Part shown: positions 5,744-8,094 of the stretch, piece by piece | Numbering within the stretch: position 1 is the stretch's first letter | Layout of the letters: every line of letters starts with the position of its first letter | NCBI GenBank assembly: GCA_020050175.1 | Contig: JAGVKY010000220.1 | Location: 1 to 8,094 of the forward strand | DNA: 8,094 nucleotides | Source of the DNA: Parachlamydiales bacterium | GTDB lineage: Bacteria; Chlamydiota; Chlamydiia; Chlamydiales; JAJFMK01 | Reading direction: 5' to 3' | Notes under the pieces: generated by a model | Database searches by the model: none | What the model was told of the DNA's origin: nothing | The model's input: only the letters and a program-made list of their open reading frames with translations | Made by a program: the position numbers and the translations under genes

Positions 5744-6682
5744 ATGACAACTGTCGTGTCATCCCAAGACCTTCGTCACCAGAGATTACTTAGAAGAGCC
5801 CTTCTTCTAAAAAATTCTCGAGACTTTTTTGAAAAAAGGGGCGTCGTTGAAATCGACACCCCTCTTCTAACCTCGGCCCCCTCTATTGATGCCCATATCG
5901 ATTTGATTGAAGCTGATAAAAGATTTTTGATCACTTCCCCTGAATATGCCATGAAGAGGCTCCTAGCAGAAGGTTTCACCGATTGTTATCAATTGTCTCA
6001 TGTTTTTCGTGCAGGTGAAATTTCTCATAAGCATCAGCCCGAATTTACCTTGTGCGAATGGTATAGACTAGGTTTTTCCTACGAAGAAATGATGGAAGAG
6101 ACGATTGATTTTGTCTCTCTCTTCGTTGGCAACCTTCCTCGCAGCTCCATCTCCTATCGAGAGGCTTTTCGCACTTATGCAGGACTAGATCCCTACGAAG
6201 CAACTCTCGCAGATCTCATAGGCGCCCTTAAAAAAGCAGGCGTTGATCCCTACGGCGGCGACGATCGCGATCTCCTACTCAATCAACTTTTAGCCATTTT
6301 AGTTGAACCTAACCTTGGTCAGGGCGAAATTCAGGCCCTCACCTACTTCCCCTCAAGCCAAGCGGCACTAGCTAAGCTGACCGTCCAAGATGGACATCCT
6401 GTTGCTGAACGGTTCGAAATCTACTACCAGGGGCTTGAACTTGGAAATGGGTATCACGAGCTTGCCGATGCCAAAGAGCAGCGAGCACGCTTCCACGAAG
6501 GGAATCTTCTAAGAAAAGAGATGGGAAAAAAAATCCTTCTTATCGATGAATTCTTTCTTTCTGCCCTCCCAAAACTACCTGACTGCTCTGGAGTTGCTGT
6601 TGGTTTTGACCGCCTCGTCATGCTTCACCTCGAAGCCGCTAACATCCGCGACGTCATCCCCTTTTCTTGGGAAAACATCTAA
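5744..6682 (+). CDS. epmA: EF-P-(R)-beta-lysine ligase EpmA (PoxA/GenX/YjeA)
   Basis: EpmA is a paralogue of the catalytic core of class II lysyl-tRNA synthetase. It activates (R)-beta-lysine with ATP and transfers it to Lys34 of EF-P instead of to tRNA. The protein is 312 residues (325 in E. coli) and lacks the N-terminal anticodon-binding domain, which separates it from LysRS. Motif 1 is near VVEIDTPLL. Motif 2 is FRAGEISHKHQPEFTLCEWY, with its conserved Arg and Glu. The substrate pocket strand is YYQGLELGNGYHEL, and motif 3 is GVAVGFDRLVML. I chose the ATG at 5744, four bases after the efp stop, because it gives the family length; an in-frame ATG at 5642 would extend back through efp codons with no homology. 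Translation is probably coupled to efp. The 2,3-aminomutase EpmB that makes beta-lysine is not in the window. Confidence 0.95.
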   Translation: MTTVVSSQDLRHQRLLRRALLLKNSRDFFEKRGVVEIDTPLLTSAPSIDAHIDLIEADKRFLITSPEYAMKRLLAEGFTDCYQLSHVFRAGEISHKHQPEFTLCEWYRLGFSYEEMMEETIDFVSLFVGNLPRSSISYREAFRTYAGLDPYEATLADLIGALKKAGVDPYGGDDRDLLLNQLLAILVEPNLGQGEIQALTYFPSSQAALAKLTVQDGHPVAERFEIYYQGLELGNGYHELADAKEQRARFHEGNLLRKEMGKKILLIDEFFLSALPKLPDCSGVAVGFDRLVMLHLEAANIRDVIPFSWENI

Positions 6683-6684
6683 TC

Positions 6685-6717
6685 AAAAAAAAGCGCTCTC
6701 GGTGATCTGAGAGCGCT
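6685..6717 (-). terminator. Intrinsic terminator for the minus-strand membrane protein gene
   Basis: A perfect 9-base stem, AGCGCTCTC (6692-6700) with GAGAGCGCT (6709-6717), has an 8-base loop. On the minus strand it is followed by seven T residues (A tract 6685-6691), a classic rho-independent terminator. On the + strand the stem follows the epmA stop by 9 bases but has no T tract after it, so it may only weakly stop epmA transcripts. Confidence 0.92.
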
Positions 6718-6724
6718 AAACAAA

Positions 6725-6740
6725 GGCTAAAAAATTAGCC
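6725..6740 (-). terminator. Secondary hairpin over the stop codon
   Basis: GGCTAA and TTAGCC form a 6-base stem with a 4-base loop. On the minus strand it includes the stop codon of the 118-residue protein and is followed by TTTGTTT. It may act as a weak first terminator in tandem with the strong one just downstream. Confidence 0.45.
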
Positions 6741-7091
6741 GATGACGATTGCTGGGTCAATTTTAAGTTGGCGGCAAACTGCTCTGATAGCAGCATTAAC
6801 ACCCCAAGTAATAAGACCAAGAAGCAAGACTTGAGTAGCAACAACACCAATCTTCGCTAAAAGAAGATTAGGGCTGAAAGACAAAAGCTTTGCACCAAAG
6901 TTAAGCAACTGAGTAGCTATCCAGCCCCCAGCAAAAGCTGCACCAAAATAAAGGGCAGCATCGTAGAACGATCTCAAGGCAGTTTTAGCAACTCTCTCCG
7001 CAGAAAGATTGCCACCACGAAAAGCATCATCTGCTCCACGTACAAGAGGAGACAGGGTTGCTAAACCAGTAACGATGTTATTGACTGACAT
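6735..7091 (-). CDS. Small two-helix membrane protein, function unknown
   Basis: I do not recognise this 118-residue protein by family. It has a soluble N-terminus (residues 1-44, with VRGADDAFRGGNLSAERVAK) and two hydrophobic helices at about 45-66 and 80-102, joined by a short loop. It ends in a short basic-then-neutral tail, RAVCRQLKIDPAIVIG. There is no cleavable signal peptide. The paired hydrophobic segments with a short hairpin loop recall chlamydial inclusion membrane (Inc) proteins; that is an inference from shape only. I chose the ATG at 7091 because GAGG lies 7 bases upstream; an earlier ATG at 7184 would extend into the nadE coding end with unlikely sequence. It has its own candidate promoter and a strong terminator, so it is probably a single-gene transcript. 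Confidence 0.8.
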   Translation of the reverse strand: MSVNNIVTGLATLSPLVRGADDAFRGGNLSAERVAKTALRSFYDAALYFGAAFAGGWIATQLLNFGAKLLSFSPNLLLAKIGVVATQVLLLGLITWGVNAAIRAVCRQLKIDPAIVIG

Positions 7092-7118
7092 TATGAACCT
7101 CATATTGAAGTTTATTCT

Positions 7119-7147
7119 GTTATCGCAAAGTGTGTATCTTTTGGCAA
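7119..7147 (-). promoter_or_regulatory. Candidate promoter of the 118-residue membrane protein gene
   Basis: Reading on the minus strand, TTGCCA (7147-7142; five of six match TTGACA) and GATAAC (7124-7119; four of six match TATAAT) are 17 bases apart. They sit in the 70-base gap between the nadE stop and the gene's ATG. The gap has no terminator for nadE, so read-through from nadE is also possible. Confidence 0.45.
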
Positions 7148-7161
7148 TAAAGCAAAATATT

Positions 7162-8094
7162 TTAATTTTTCCATCTCTCGACAATCGGAAAATTTCGACC
7201 GAGATTGAAGCTTTTCGAGGTCACACGTAGGAGTGGAGGCGCTTGCTTGCGCTTAAACTCATTACGATGAATTTTCTCTACCATCTCCTTAACTAGTTGA
7301 AGAGGAAGATTTTCTATTTTTGCGATCACCTCAGGAGACTGATGTTTTTCAACATAACCCTCTATGATCCTATCCAGAAGGTCATAGGGTGGAAGCGTGT
7401 CGCTATCCTTTTGATTGGGACGGAGTTCGGCACTCGGATCTTTCTCTAAGATAGCTTGTGGGATCACTTCTTTTTTGCGATTAATGTAGGCAGCTATCCG
7501 ATAAATCTCCTTTTTTGTGAGATCTCCTATCACTTCCAAAGCTCCGCACATATCTCCATAAAGGGTCGTATAACCCATTGCGAGTTCACTTTTATTGCCG
7601 CAGGCTAAAACTAATGCCTTCCATTTGTTGGATAAGGCCATCAGGAGAAGACCTCGTAGACGAGATTGGATATTCTCTTCGGTGATATCAGGAGCGAGAT
7701 CTTTAAACTGAGGCTCTAAAGTATCTAAAACTGCTTGATGGGGCCCCTCAATAGGCAAAATGAGCGTTTTGATGCCAAGATTTTCTCCTAATTTCTTAGC
7801 GTCAACCACACTTCCCTCTGAGGAATACCTGGAGGGCTGCATCACACCTATGACATTTTCACTGCCTAAGGCTTTGGAAGCGATGACAGCCACGAGAGAT
7901 GAGTCGATGCCGCCAGATAGCCCTATGATAACTTTGTTAAACCCCTGTTTGTGACAAAAATCCCTCACTCCCATAGCAAGAGCTTCAAATGTTTCATCGT
8001 CTTTTGGTTTTTGAGGGGTGATAACTTCTTCCGTTTCTAAAGAAACAAGTTGTTCATCTTCTTGAAAGGCTGGGAGCAGTGCTTTTATATCTCC
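7162..8094 (-). CDS. nadE: Glutamine-dependent NAD(+) synthetase, C-terminal part (5' end beyond the window)
   Basis: This enzyme amidates nicotinic acid adenine dinucleotide to NAD+ using ATP, with ammonia from glutamine. The visible 310 residues run open to the right edge, so the gene continues outside. The ATG at 7974 is internal: the upstream frame reads ITPQKPKDDETFEALAMGVRD, the usual junction between the N-terminal glutaminase (nitrilase-type) domain and the synthetase domain. This implies a two-domain protein of about 540 or more residues. In the synthetase domain I see the ATP-pyrophosphatase P-loop LSGGIDSSLV, then VMQPSRYSSEGS, GNKSELAMGYTTLYGDM, SAELRPNQKDSDTLPPYD, and the C-terminal HRNEFKRKQAPPLLRVT. 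All expected signature segments are present. The nitrilase catalytic triad lies outside the window and cannot be checked. Confidence 0.95.
   Translation of the reverse strand, partial: GDIKALLPAFQEDEQLVSLETEEVITPQKPKDDETFEALAMGVRDFCHKQGFNKVIIGLSGGIDSSLVAVIASKALGSENVIGVMQPSRYSSEGSVVDAKKLGENLGIKTLILPIEGPHQAVLDTLEPQFKDLAPDITEENIQSRLRGLLLMALSNKWKALVLACGNKSELAMGYTTLYGDMCGALEVIGDLTKKEIYRIAAYINRKKEVIPQAILEKDPSAELRPNQKDSDTLPPYDLLDRIIEGYVEKHQSPEVIAKIENLPLQLVKEMVEKIHRNEFKRKQAPPLLRVTSKSFNLGRNFPIVERWKN

Noticed and set aside
7092..7184. 31-residue N-terminal extension of the small membrane protein
   Set aside because: It overlaps the nadE coding end and covers the likely promoter; the ATG at 7091 has a GAGG site.

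Overview
The window most likely comes from a chlamydia-like (environmental Chlamydiae) bacterium. This is an inference: Mfd, EF-P, EpmA and NAD synthetase are widespread bacterial proteins. The lean comes from several things together: an mfd and an efp gene a few genes apart, as I recall from Chlamydia trachomatis; an orphan ankyrin-like protein; a tetratricopeptide (TPR) gene remnant; and a small protein with a bilobed hydrophobic region. No rRNA or other marker is present to settle the taxonomy.

Layout. From the left edge to 2185 (+) lies the C-terminal two thirds of mfd, the transcription-repair coupling factor, cut by the window edge. It is followed by an uncharacterised 314-residue protein with ankyrin-like segments (2247-3191, +). 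A gap (3192-3512) then holds what looks like a broken small gene on the minus strand plus short direct repeats. Next comes a HAD-family phosphatase resembling YihX (3513-4070, +). Directly behind it is a TPR protein gene interrupted by an in-frame TAA (4078-4587, +). A 579-base gene-poor stretch (4588-5166) contains a long imperfect hairpin, two degenerate CTCYGCG repeat tracts and a doubtful small ORF.

The right half is compact. efp (5167-5739) and epmA (5744-6682) form a two-gene + strand operon whose products are substrate and modifying enzyme: EpmA attaches beta-lysine to Lys34 of EF-P, which helps ribosomes through polyproline stretches. Converging on it from the minus strand are a 118-residue predicted two-helix membrane protein (6735-7091) and the C-terminal part of a glutamine-dependent NAD synthetase (7162-8094, cut by the right edge). 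A strong intrinsic terminator at 6685-6717 serves the minus-strand gene and separates the two convergent units.

The housekeeping genes are intact in what is visible. The middle section (about 2200-5100) is accessory in character, with orphan genes, decayed genes and repeats. I did not find a recognisable defence island, CRISPR array, insertion sequence or other clearly new multi-gene system.
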